The translations under genes were made by a program, and so were the position numbers. From Leptospira sp. (lineage in GTDB: Bacteria > Spirochaetota > Leptospiria > Leptospirales > Leptospiraceae): DNA of 7,802 nt. The notes under the pieces were generated by a model, which made no database searches, was not told the DNA's origin, and was given only the letters and a program-made list of their open reading frames with translations. Position 1 is the first letter of the stretch. Each line of letters starts with the position of its first letter. Below are positions 1 through 6,686 of the stretch, piece by piece. Where the stretch lies: the NCBI GenBank assembly GCA_025457985.1, contig JALOTI010000081.1, positions 1-7,802 on the forward strand, read 5' to 3'.

Positions 1-1
1 T

Positions 2-118
2 CTTTTGATTCCGATGACACTCTCACTTGCATGGGGTCTTGGATTTGGAACGTTTGGTTCCTTGATATTTATCCCTGCAAGTTTTTCAGCATACTATCGA
101 TTTAAGAAACGGATGTAA
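2..118 (+). CDS. C-terminal end of an RND-type efflux permease (partial, 5' end outside window)
   Basis: The open frame enters from the left edge and stops at TAA 116-118, giving 38 residues. It reads as one hydrophobic segment ([20 protein letters not shown], then IPASFSAYY) with a short basic tail (RFKKRM). The pattern P-x(4)-xAWGL-x-F-x-T, followed by a hydrophobic run, P-A and Y, resembles the final transmembrane helix of RND transporters of the AcrB/HAE1 or MMPL kind, which use the proton gradient to export drugs, metals or lipids across the envelope. Only the last helix is visible, so neither substrate nor subfamily can be given. The gene converges with the DUF2804 gene. Another polytopic membrane protein with a similar last helix cannot be excluded. 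Confidence 0.6.
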   Translation, partial: LLIPMTLSLAWGLGFGTFGSLIFIPASFSAYYRFKKRM

Positions 119-128
119 AATTAAACAT

Positions 129-168
129 AACTGGTGTTACTAGAGCTTTATTCTATTTAATACCAGTT
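129..168. terminator. Possible hairpin between convergent RND and DUF2804 genes
   Basis: The arm 129-138 (AACTGGTGTT) pairs with 159-168 (AATACCAGTT) over 10 bp with one G-U, around a 20-base loop. The right arm overlaps the last codons and stop of the DUF2804 gene. On the minus strand the hairpin is followed by a moderately T-rich stretch, and on the plus strand there is no T-tract. Its position between two convergent genes fits a weak terminator, but the long loop and poor T-tracts make this uncertain. Confidence 0.3.
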
Positions 169-1188
169 TAGAACATCTTCGGCAAAACCTAGAGTATTTT
201 TTAAATTCAAAACTTTACCATTGTCGAGAGTTAACTTTCCCGAAAAATTCCCAAAGACCTGGTGTTGGTCAGATTTAATTACTAAAAAGTTCATATAGGA
301 TTTCCTATCGACGATGGGAGAAAAGTCAAGATTCAGCCTTCCGTCATTTGAGAGAATTTTCCAAGGTGCCATATAATCTTTTGCATTGTAACGGAAAAAA
401 ACCTCGTCAAGTTTATGAATTTTACCATTGTAAATGATCACATTTTCTGATGCAGGAGTTCTATCTGTAAAACCATATCCTAAATTGAGTCCAAGTGGTT
501 TTCCCTCTACGGTCGTTGATAGGGAACTCCAGAACCAACGATTTTTGTAGGTCCAAACACCGCGTCCCCAATCCAATGCACCAAAGTCCTCTTTTGGTTG
601 GAATTTATATACTTTGTTTCCTAGTTGGATAGTGCCTGAAGCAGGCATGCAGTTTATTTTAGTGTTATAATAAAATGCCTTACGATTTTCTTTCCATGAA
701 GTTGCAATCGTCATTGAATCCATCTTAGGCTCTTTCAAGAGTATTTCGCCTCGGATCCCTTTTTCTCCATTTGGACCCAAAAAGGAATCTGACTCAAATT
801 TTAGCGATCGTTTGCCTGGTTCGACCACAAAGTGAAGTTTGATTTTTTTATCAGAGAATTTGACCTCACCAGAGTGACAATTTTTGGGAAAATTTGTTTT
901 GCCTAAGGGTAGAATTTTTAAACTATCAATTTGTCGAAAAGAACCTGTCTGGAAATCTAAAAAGCAAATTGCAAAGAGTCCCACATAACCCAAATCAGAC
1001 GCAGTTAGAGTAATTCCAAAGTTTTGTTTGGGAGAAAGAATGGAGTAATAATCCCATTCTTTTATCCGCCATTTTGGTGCTGCTATACTTTCTCGATTAT
1101 AAATCCAATGAGGAAATCTTGCCCAACCTTCTTCGGTGATCGTTCCATTCTGATTCAAAAGAGGAATTTGTTTTTTAATTTCTGGCAT
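157..1188 (-). CDS. DUF2804 family protein
   Basis: This complete gene encodes 343 residues with an ATG start at 1188-1186 and a TAA stop. I recognise the DUF2804 family from its N-terminal pattern (PLLNQNGTITEEGWARFP, residues about 9-26) and its hallmark mid-protein motif FGALDWGRGVWTYKNRWFW at about residues 202-220. The protein is rich in aromatic residues and probable beta strands. No signal peptide or membrane helix is visible, so it is probably cytoplasmic. The family's biochemical function is not established to my knowledge. The start is supported because the family motif begins within the first 10 residues. The nearest purine-rich site (GGAGAA, minus strand 1207-1202) lies 13 bases upstream, which is rather far. 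The gene is divergent from the GMC oxidoreductase across 138 bp, so the two may share regulation. That is inference. Confidence 0.85.
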   Translation of the reverse strand: MPEIKKQIPLLNQNGTITEEGWARFPHWIYNRESIAAPKWRIKEWDYYSILSPKQNFGITLTASDLGYVGLFAICFLDFQTGSFRQIDSLKILPLGKTNFPKNCHSGEVKFSDKKIKLHFVVEPGKRSLKFESDSFLGPNGEKGIRGEILLKEPKMDSMTIATSWKENRKAFYYNTKINCMPASGTIQLGNKVYKFQPKEDFGALDWGRGVWTYKNRWFWSSLSTTVEGKPLGLNLGYGFTDRTPASENVIIYNGKIHKLDEVFFRYNAKDYMAPWKILSNDGRLNLDFSPIVDRKSYMNFLVIKSDQHQVFGNFSGKLTLDNGKVLNLKNTLGFAEDVLNWY

Positions 1189-1326
1189 AAATGAAAATCA
1201 ATTCTCCACACCTGCTTTGGCTAGTTGTTTTTGAGCCTTTTATCACATTGACAAAATTTAAAATGAAATTGATGTTTAGCCTTACCTAAATACTTCAAAA
1301 TTTTAATTATTCGGGAAAAACGAACC
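1189..1326. promoter_or_regulatory. Divergent intergenic region (DUF2804 / GMC oxidoreductase) with a candidate -35
   Basis: These 138 AT-rich bases must hold the start signals for both divergent genes. On the plus strand a perfect TTGACA lies at 1248-1253, but no good TATAAT-like box follows at 16-18 bp. A TTTAATTAT run at 1302-1310 is another possible -10 without a clear -35. On the minus strand GATAAA (complement of 1239-1244) is a weak -10 candidate. No clear operator palindrome was found. A weak GGGA 10 bases before the ATG at 1327 may serve as ribosome binding site for the oxidoreductase gene. Confidence 0.3.
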
Positions 1327-3123
1327 ATGACAGAAAACCATTCAATTCAATACGACTATGATTTTATTATTGTGGGATCTGGCTTCGGAGGATCTGTCTC
1401 CGCTTATCGGTTGGCGCAGAAAGGGTATTCTGTACTGGTTCTAGAGTCAGGAAAGAGATGGAAATCTTCTGATTTTCCGAAGACCAATTGGAGCCTAAGG
1501 AAATATTTGTGGATGCCAAAACTTGGTTTTTATGGAATCCAACGAATCAATCTATTAAATGATTTTCTTTTGGTAAGTGGCTCTGGTGTAGGCGGTGGGT
1601 CCCTTGTGTATGCATGTACGCTTTATGTACCTTCTAAAAAAGTTTTGAACTCACCTTTGTTCATGAAAATGGGAGGCGAAAAAACACTTCTCCCTTATTA
1701 TAGCGTCGCAAAACATATGCTTGGTGTAGCTGAAAATCCTCAACTCTGGGAGCCAGATAAACTTTTATTGGAAACGGCAAAAACTTTTGGAAAAGATGAC
1801 ACCTTTCAAAGGACCCCAGTTGGTATTTACTTTGGAAATAAAAAGTCCACAACAGATTCTTTGCAAAACCAAGATAGAGACCGTATGAATCCCAACGAAA
1901 AAGATCCATATTTTGATGGTGATGGTCCAGATCGAAATCCATGTAATTACTGTGGAGGTTGTATGGTAGGTTGCCGCCACAATGCTAAGAATACATTGGA
2001 TAAAAATTATCTCTACCTAGCAGAAAAATTGGGAGTAAAAATACTTCCAGAGACAAAGGTTGTCTCTTTGATTCCGTTAGGTGGAAGAGGAGTTCCTGAT
2101 CCGGAAGCAAGTGGCGAGTTTGGATATGAACTTGAGACAAGATCTACTACTGGATTTTTTGGGAATCCTAAATTAAAGTTTCGAGCAAAACAGGTTGTAC
2201 TCTCTGCGGGTGTGATGGGAACCGTCGGACTGCTTTTAAAAATGCAACAAGAGTTCAAAATGATTCGGCTATCCGAAAAATTAGGAGATACAGTTCGAAC
2301 AAACAGCGAAACTGTTTTGCCGGTTACAGTTTCCGGAAAAGATGTGGATTACTCTAGAGGAATAGCGATAACTTCTTCAGTTCATCCAGATGAAAATACG
2401 CATATAGAGCCAGTAAGATATTCCAAAGGTTCCGATTTTTTTGGTTTACTCGCAAGCGTTATGACAGATGGAGGAGGTAAATTCCCAAGACCACTAAAGT
2501 TTTTTTGGACCATGCTCCGTCACCCAATCTACTTTTTAAAATCGCATAATCCTTTTGGCTTTGCTAAGAACTCGATTATTCTGTTGGTTATGCAAACGGT
2601 GGATAATAGCGTACGATTAGTACGGAAACGTAGATTCATTTGGCCTTTTCAAAGAACGATTACCTCTGCACTTTCCACAGGACTTCCGACACCAACATAC
2701 ATTCCCATTGCAAATGCCTTCACTCGTAAACTCGCAGAAATAGTGGGAGGTATTCCGAGAAGTTCGCTAAACGAAACTTTATTGAGTGCACCTGTAACTG
2801 GTCATATCATGGGCGGTTGTATTGTTGGCGAGACTGCCGAAAAAGGTGTAATCGATTTGCAAAATCGTGTTTTTGGTTATGAAAATCTTTATATATGTGA
2901 CGCCTCAATGTTGACTGTAAATTTAGGAGTCAATCCATCGTTAACCATTACCGCTCTCTCAGAAAGAGCAATGAGTTTTATCCCGCAAAAATCAGTAGAG
3001 CAACCAATCCAATTCTTATCATTTGAAAAGAAAAGAGGTTTTGACCGAATTCTGATTCAAAATTCTAAGTTAAAAAAATCAGTAAGTACGTCTCGTCTCA
3101 TTACGAAAAGAAAGGATACATAG
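1327..3123 (+). CDS. GMC-family FAD-dependent oxidoreductase (cholesterol-oxidase-like)
   Basis: This 598-residue protein starts at ATG 1327. The N-terminus is a dinucleotide-binding fold: GSGFGG at 17-22, with E40 at the end of the second strand for the FAD ribose, and a [12 protein letters not shown] segment near residue 85 that is typical of GMC flavin binding. A cysteine cluster C206-x2-C209-x2-C212-x3-C216 is followed by the [10 protein letters not shown] motif seen in bacterial ChoD-like enzymes. The C-terminal domain has the expected catalytic pair, H493 (GHIMGG) and N536 ([15 protein letters not shown]). These enzymes oxidise alcohols, often sterols or other hydrophobic substrates, passing electrons to FAD. 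The real substrate here is unknown and cholesterol is only a family label. There is no signal peptide, so the protein is probably cytoplasmic. Hydrophobic and aromatic stretches around residues 390-410 could touch a membrane or lipid. A basic tail of about 40 residues follows the last conserved motif. The gene is coupled to the ankyrin gene downstream. Confidence 0.9.
   Translation: MTENHSIQYDYDFIIVGSGFGGSVSAYRLAQKGYSVLVLESGKRWKSSDFPKTNWSLRKYLWMPKLGFYGIQRINLLNDFLLVSGSGVGGGSLVYACTLYVPSKKVLNSPLFMKMGGEKTLLPYYSVAKHMLGVAENPQLWEPDKLLLETAKTFGKDDTFQRTPVGIYFGNKKSTTDSLQNQDRDRMNPNEKDPYFDGDGPDRNPCNYCGGCMVGCRHNAKNTLDKNYLYLAEKLGVKILPETKVVSLIPLGGRGVPDPEASGEFGYELETRSTTGFFGNPKLKFRAKQVVLSAGVMGTVGLLLKMQQEFKMIRLSEKLGDTVRTNSETVLPVTVSGKDVDYSRGIAITSSVHPDENTHIEPVRYSKGSDFFGLLASVMTDGGGKFPRPLKFFWTMLRHPIYFLKSHNPFGFAKNSIILLVMQTVDNSVRLVRKRRFIWPFQRTITSALSTGLPTPTYIPIANAFTRKLAEIVGGIPRSSLNETLLSAPVTGHIMGGCIVGETAEKGVIDLQNRVFGYENLYICDASMLTVNLGVNPSLTITALSERAMSFIPQKSVEQPIQFLSFEKKRGFDRILIQNSKLKKSVSTSRLITKRKDT
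3111..3116 (+). promoter_or_regulatory. Ribosome binding site that supports the TTG start of the ankyrin gene
   Basis: AAAGGA lies inside the last codons of the oxidoreductase gene, 10 bases before TTG 3127. It supports the TTG start, because the first in-frame ATG (about residue 42) would cut into the first ankyrin repeat. Confidence 0.5.
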
Positions 3124-3126
3124 AAA

Positions 3127-4065
3127 TTGGATTTTTTTGCAATTGCCAAACAAGGTAATATTGAAGATTGGCAAACTCAATTGGACGATGGTCATTCGCC
3201 TAATATCCATGATACTTTCGGAACAACGCCGCTTTCTTGGATTTTTAAAATGGATCGATTGGATCTCTTTGCCTTTGCGATTCAGCATGGTGCGGATCCC
3301 TGTTTCCCTTATCAAAACCAAGGTAATGTGTTTTTTGATATACTTACAAAAAACTCTACCAAGTTTTTAAATTGTCTCTATGATCTATCCGAAGACTGGA
3401 TTCATTCACCACATTTACTTGCACCTGATCGATCAGGTAATTTACTTTTCCATCGTTCTGTTTCAGAAGGGTTTGAACGACTCTGGGAAATTCTAAAACA
3501 AAAATTAAGTCCGGATATTTTAAGAAAACGAAATGAGGACGGTAGATCCATTTTTCTGGAAGCAATTGTGGAATCAAATGAAACTGTAGCCCTCGAAATC
3601 TTAAACTTCGATTCGAGCGTGATTCTCGATACGGATACGGAAAATAAAAATTTTCTACACCTAGCAGCTGAAAGAAACTTAGATTCAATCATAGAATCTG
3701 TTATAGAATGCGGAATTGGAAATGGGAAATCACTGGAGATAAAAAATCTATTGGAATCCGTTGATATTGCCGGAAACACTCCTCTTTTTTTATCGGCGAG
3801 TACAGATGCCACTGAATCATTATACACACTTTTAAATTTAGATGCGAATCCATTTATCTATGGTGAAAATAATGAATCAATCACCCGCCTTTTAGATCGT
3901 GAAAAATTTTCACATACTTTTAAAATCTGGAAACAATTTGTAATAAAAAAATTACTTTTAGGTGATGATTATCCGAACCAATCGATAGCGGTCCAATATA
4001 TTAAATCGGAAAAACCATTCAAGCCAGAAGAGTTAACACAAGCAAAACGAATGGAATTAATTTAG
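3127..4065 (+). CDS. Ankyrin-repeat protein, TTG start, coupled to the GMC oxidoreductase
   Basis: The protein has 312 residues and begins at TTG, three bases after the oxidoreductase stop. Degenerate ankyrin repeats are visible at about 27-58 (GTTPLSWIF..., ending HGADP), 100-133 (RSGNLLFHRSV), 136-165 (EDGRSIFLEAIVE), 171-196 (ENKNFLHLAAERN) and 212-243 (IAGNTPLFLSAS, ending LDANPF). The N-terminal AIAKQGNIEDWQTQLDDG looks like a capping repeat. The last 60 or so residues are a non-repeat, charged tail. Ankyrin repeats are protein-binding scaffolds, and no catalytic domain is seen. There is no signal peptide or membrane helix, so the protein is probably cytoplasmic. The tight spacing implies translation coupled to the oxidoreductase, and a partner or chaperone role for that enzyme is an inference from position. 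Transcription probably ends at the hairpin at 4165-4181. Confidence 0.85.
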   Translation: MDFFAIAKQGNIEDWQTQLDDGHSPNIHDTFGTTPLSWIFKMDRLDLFAFAIQHGADPCFPYQNQGNVFFDILTKNSTKFLNCLYDLSEDWIHSPHLLAPDRSGNLLFHRSVSEGFERLWEILKQKLSPDILRKRNEDGRSIFLEAIVESNETVALEILNFDSSVILDTDTENKNFLHLAAERNLDSIIESVIECGIGNGKSLEIKNLLESVDIAGNTPLFLSASTDATESLYTLLNLDANPFIYGENNESITRLLDREKFSHTFKIWKQFVIKKLLLGDDYPNQSIAVQYIKSEKPFKPEELTQAKRMELI

Positions 4066-4075
4066 TTTAAGGAAA

Positions 4076-4144
4076 TTGAATTTAAAAAAGTTTACCAACT
4101 TAGGCATCTCAGATAAAAAAATAGAATCTATTGGGTTTTTGTAG
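4076..4144 (+). other. 22-codon open frame resembling a DEAD-box helicase N-terminus (remnant or chance)
   Basis: A TTG at 4076, ten bases after the ankyrin stop, opens a frame reading about KKFTNLGISDKKIESIGF and ending at TAG 4142-4144. The pattern F-x-x-L-G-I-S followed by a helix and I-G-F resembles the stretch before the Q motif of DEAD-box RNA helicases (F-x-x-LGLS ... GF-x-x-PTPIQ). The connecting helix is about three residues short and nothing helicase-like follows. AAGGA lies only two bases before the TTG, too close for a normal ribosome binding site. It may be a decayed gene start, a tiny peptide or chance. Confidence 0.2.
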
Positions 4145-4155
4145 TGTAAGATTAT

Positions 4156-4187
4156 AAAAAAAAACCCCTAAGGAATAGGGGCTTTTT
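4156..4187. terminator. Bidirectional rho-independent terminator
   Basis: The stem CCCCTA (4165-4170) pairs with TAGGGG (4176-4181) around the loop AGGAA. On the plus strand it is followed after one C by TTTTT (4183-4187), ending the oxidoreductase/ankyrin transcript. On the minus strand it is followed directly by nine Ts (complement of A 4156-4164), ending the transcript of the small lysine-rich gene, whose stop lies 33 bases upstream. The rest of the 149-bp non-coding stretch 4066-4214 shows only the short open frame described separately. Confidence 0.85.
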
Positions 4188-4214
4188 GCTACTTCATTAT
4201 TGAAAAAAAGACGA

Positions 4215-4463
4215 TTACTTCTTCTTTTTTGCCTTTTTTTCTTTCTTAGCTTTTTTCTCTTTTTTAGCCTTCTTTTTGCCGTCTTTGTTATTTGTTTTCT
4301 CTTTTCTGTCGCCGTCTTTGTTGTCTAATTTTTCTTTTTTTGGCTTAACAGTTTCAGTTGTTTCTTCACCTGCCATTGTAGGCTCTTCGTCAGCTTCTGT
4401 CTGAGCAAATACTCCGAAACTACTGAAGAAAATTATCGTGAGAATGACTAAAAGTTTTTTCAT
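4215..4463 (-). CDS. Small exported lysine-rich repeat protein, hypothetical
   Basis: The gene encodes 82 residues with ATG at 4463-4461 and a good ribosome binding site, GAGGT (minus strand 4473-4469), five bases upstream. Residues 1-20 form a signal peptide: MKK, a hydrophobic core, then VFA before QTEAD, fitting signal peptidase I cleavage after A20. No lipobox cysteine is present. The mature part, about 62 residues, has an acidic, threonine-rich first third (21-39) and a strongly basic remainder. The basic part holds two NKDG units 11 residues apart and a terminal array of AKKEKK, AKKEKK, AKKKK (66-82). Mature protein is expected in the periplasm or outside. I do not recognise a family, and binding to an acidic polymer such as LPS, peptidoglycan or nucleic acid is only a guess from charge. 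It lies 78 bp downstream of mnmE on the same strand, so it may be read through from that operon or have its own weak promoter. It ends at the strong terminator. Confidence 0.75.
   Translation of the reverse strand: MKKLLVILTIIFFSSFGVFAQTEADEEPTMAGEETTETVKPKKEKLDNKDGDRKEKTNNKDGKKKAKKEKKAKKEKKAKKKK
4218..4268 (-). repeat. In-frame 18-bp tandem repeat encoding AKKEKK units
   Basis: Two full 18-bp units (4251-4268 and 4233-4250) and a partial third (4218-4232) encode AKKEKK, AKKEKK, AKKKK. The units differ at synonymous wobble positions (GAG/GAA, AAA/AAG, GCT/GCA) while the protein repeat is kept. Confidence 0.7.
4278..4322 (-). repeat. 12-bp direct repeat encoding NKDG, 33-bp period
   Basis: GCCGTCTTTGTT occurs at 4278-4289 and again at 4311-4322 on the plus strand, exactly 11 codons apart and in frame. 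On the coding strand both encode N-K-D-G, at residues 48-51 and 59-62 of the small exported protein. Confidence 0.65.
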
Positions 4464-4541
4464 TTTTTACCTCGTGTTGTGTGCAGTCAATTGGATACAA
4501 TTACCAACTTTCGACAATAGAAAATTTTAAATGTCTGATAA

Positions 4542-5927
4542 TTATTTTCCTACACAAAATTTGCTAAAAATACGACCTAAAATTTCTTCGTTGTCGACAT
4601 GACCATTTATTTCGCCAACTTCTTTTATTGCATAATTAATTTCTTGGATATATATCTCGGCTGGAGCACCTGTCTCAAGTAATGTAATTGCTTCGTTTAA
4701 ATTGGATTCAATTTTTTGAATGTGATATAGTTGCCTTTCTTCTAATAAAACAATATCATCGGAAGTGTTTGTATCCGTGAGTTTTCCCTTTAACTGGTCT
4801 AACAATTCTGGAATTCCAGTTTTCGTTTTACATGATATTTCCATGTACTGACATTTGAAATCTTTTGCTAACAGATTCCAATCAGCAGAATTCCATTTTG
4901 GGTTCTTGTTATCGATTTTGTTTGCAAGTAAAATGGAGTTTTGAATCCTTTCGCGATGCGTTTCAAAAAAGAGCTTTGCTTCGGTTTCTTGAGTGCTATC
5001 AACAAGAATTAGTTTTACATTTGCACTATCCACTTCACGTTTGCTCCGCTCAATGCCCATTTGTTCAATTTGGTCTGCAGTTTCGCGAATTCCTGCGGTA
5101 TCCACTAATCGTATGGGAATCCCATCTAAAGAAATTTCTTCTGCAATGTAATCTCTTGTTGTGCCTGGAATATCTGATATAATCGATCGATCTTTTCCAA
5201 TTAAAAGATTCATTAAACTGGATTTTCCGGTATTTGGTTCGCCAAATAGTACTACAGTACTTTGTAATATTAAATTTTCTGCTTTTTTGGAATCTAAAAT
5301 GAGTTTTGAGCAAATATTACGAACCTGAATCATTCGCATCTTTCTTTCTTCAATAGATTCAAAGGTCAGATCTTCTGTAGAAAAATCGATTTCAGCCTCA
5401 CATTCTGCCTTTAAAGATATCAAATCACTACGTAGTTTGGAGCTAAGTTTTGAAATTTCGCCAAAAACATTTTTCTGAGCAAGTTCCAACTCATATCTGG
5501 AACGGGATTCGATCAACCGAGAGATAGCTTCCGCACTGGATAGGTTGATTTTTCCATTTAGGTAAGCTCGTTTCGTGAATTCACCTCGGTCTGCCGGCTT
5601 TGCCCCATTTGAAAATAAGACAGAAAGTGCTTTTTTTAAAAGAATTGGATTTCCATGCAAATGGAATTCCGCTAAATCTTCACCGGTATATGAATTGGGT
5701 CCTGGAAAAAAGAGAAAAACGATTTGATCAATCGGAGTTAGATTTTCATAGAAATCACATGTAATAGCTGTTCGTGGGTTCTTTGAAATATACTCGATGG
5801 TTAAGGGAGTATTATTTTTTTTAAGAATTTTGGTCGAAATTTGAATTGTATCCGGGCCAGATACCCGGAGGATGCCTATCGCTCCGGGGCCGTTTGCGGT
5901 GGATAAAGCCGCAATCGTTGTCGTCAT
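4542..5927 (-). CDS. mnmE: tRNA modification GTPase MnmE (TrmE)
   Basis: This complete protein of 461 residues is the usual length for the family. MnmE works with MnmG (GidA) to place carboxymethylaminomethyl or aminomethyl groups on wobble uridine 34 of certain tRNAs, using a methylene-tetrahydrofolate carbon. The N-terminal folate-binding domain (1-120) starts with the expected TIAALST...[10 protein letters not shown] and ends with [12 protein letters not shown] at 115-126. The helical domain follows, with the G domain inserted in it: P-loop GEPNTGKS 229-236 (N232 is the potassium-coordinating position), TTRD 256-259, DTAG 276-279, the catalytic-type glutamate E293 in MGIERS, and NKID 336-339. 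The protein ends in the signature CVGK (458-461), whose C458 is the conserved functional cysteine. All key residues are present, so it should be active. Its ATG overlaps the jag stop by one base (TAATG), implying translational coupling. Confidence 0.97.
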   Translation of the reverse strand: MTTTIAALSTANGPGAIGILRVSGPDTIQISTKILKKNNTPLTIEYISKNPRTAITCDFYENLTPIDQIVFLFFPGPNSYTGEDLAEFHLHGNPILLKKALSVLFSNGAKPADRGEFTKRAYLNGKINLSSAEAISRLIESRSRYELELAQKNVFGEISKLSSKLRSDLISLKAECEAEIDFSTEDLTFESIEERKMRMIQVRNICSKLILDSKKAENLILQSTVVLFGEPNTGKSSLMNLLIGKDRSIISDIPGTTRDYIAEEISLDGIPIRLVDTAGIRETADQIEQMGIERSKREVDSANVKLILVDSTQETEAKLFFETHRERIQNSILLANKIDNKNPKWNSADWNLLAKDFKCQYMEISCKTKTGIPELLDQLKGKLTDTNTSDDIVLLEERQLYHIQKIESNLNEAITLLETGAPAEIYIQEINYAIKEVGEINGHVDNEEILGRIFSKFCVGK

Positions 5928-6658
5928 TAGTCTAAATCTTCAGAATCTACCCCATCTTCAAAGTCTTCAACAGGTAGGCCTTTTTTAGACGGATCTTCAA
6001 CATCTTTATATTTGTGTCTTTCTTTAGCAGAGATTACACGGACGCGTTTGAATGTACCATTTCCTTCTGATCTAGTAAAAACCCGTTCATCTTCTTGAAT
6101 TGCCATGTGGACTATTCTTCTTTCGAAAGGATTCATAGGATCTAAAAGTTTTGATCTTCCGGATTTGATTACCGATGCGGCGATAGACTTTGCGAGTCTG
6201 ATTAAAGATAATTCTCGTTTATCTCGGTATGATTCAATATCTAAAACAATCTTTCGGTTGTGACGGATTTTAGGATCGACCATAAGGTTCAAAAGGAATT
6301 GTAATGAATCTAACGTCGCACCTCTTTTCCCAATAATTAAGCCTGATTCTTTACTTGTGAGTTCCACATAGATTTTTCCATCTACGTCGCCCATCCCAAC
6401 TACTTCCGCTGGAATACCCATCTTTTTAAGAATGGTAATGATTACTCCGTGGATAATTTTTTCCGAAGGGATATCATTATTTACAACAAACGCGCGCACT
6501 ACGGCGGGTTTTTTTTGTGTAATCCCTAAAAATCCTGATTTGCCAGAATCTACAACTTCAAATCGAAGATCTCCTGGTTGTAATCTAAGGGTTTCTAATG
6601 TGTAGTCCTCCGCTTCTGATTTTGATTTAGCTTCGGCTTCAAAAATATAGTTATTCAT
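5927..6658 (-). CDS. jag: KhpB/Jag RNA-binding protein (Jag-N, KH and R3H domains)
   Basis: The protein has 243 residues and starts at ATG 6658-6656, nine bases after a good AAGGA site (minus strand 6672-6668). Domains in order are Jag-N (about 3-55, with [12 protein letters not shown] at 35-46), a KH-type domain (about 65-142) with the GLIIGKRG loop at 106-113 and LDSLQFLLN after it, and R3H (about 150-210) with R180-x3-H184 in the ERRIVHMAI segment. The family binds RNA as a cytoplasmic post-transcriptional regulator and in some bacteria affects cell division and elongation. The last 24 residues or so form an acidic tail with no recognised domain ([13 protein letters not shown] at the end). 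The gene lies 28 bp after the yidC stop and overlaps mnmE by one base, the classic gene order. The name khpB is equally valid. Confidence 0.93.
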   Translation of the reverse strand: MNNYIFEAEAKSKSEAEDYTLETLRLQPGDLRFEVVDSGKSGFLGITQKKPAVVRAFVVNNDIPSEKIIHGVIITILKKMGIPAEVVGMGDVDGKIYVELTSKESGLIIGKRGATLDSLQFLLNLMVDPKIRHNRKIVLDIESYRDKRELSLIRLAKSIAASVIKSGRSKLLDPMNPFERRIVHMAIQEDERVFTRSEGNGTFKRVRVISAKERHKYKDVEDPSKKGLPVEDFEDGVDSEDLD

Positions 6659-6686
6659 CTTTAGTTTTCCTTGTTAAACAATGATT

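Noticed and set aside
1661..2258. Several open frames on the minus strand inside the oxidoreductase gene
   Set aside because: They lie opposite a well-supported GMC coding frame, have no recognisable domains, and read as shadow translations.
1327..3123. Calling the enzyme a true cholesterol oxidase (choD)
   Set aside because: The fold and catalytic His/Asn fit, but substrate cannot be read from the sequence and there is no export signal as in secreted cholesterol oxidases.
3356..3827. Minus-strand open frames of 110 and 141 codons under the ankyrin gene
   Set aside because: They overlap clear ankyrin coding sequence and each other, with no family motifs and no ribosome site support.
4215..4463. 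Reading the lysine-rich protein as a histone H1-like nucleoid protein
   Set aside because: The lysine tail fits, but the clear N-terminal signal peptide points to export and not to the nucleoid.
4865..5313. Open frames on both strands inside mnmE
   Set aside because: The region encodes the invariant MnmE G domain, so these frames are shadows.
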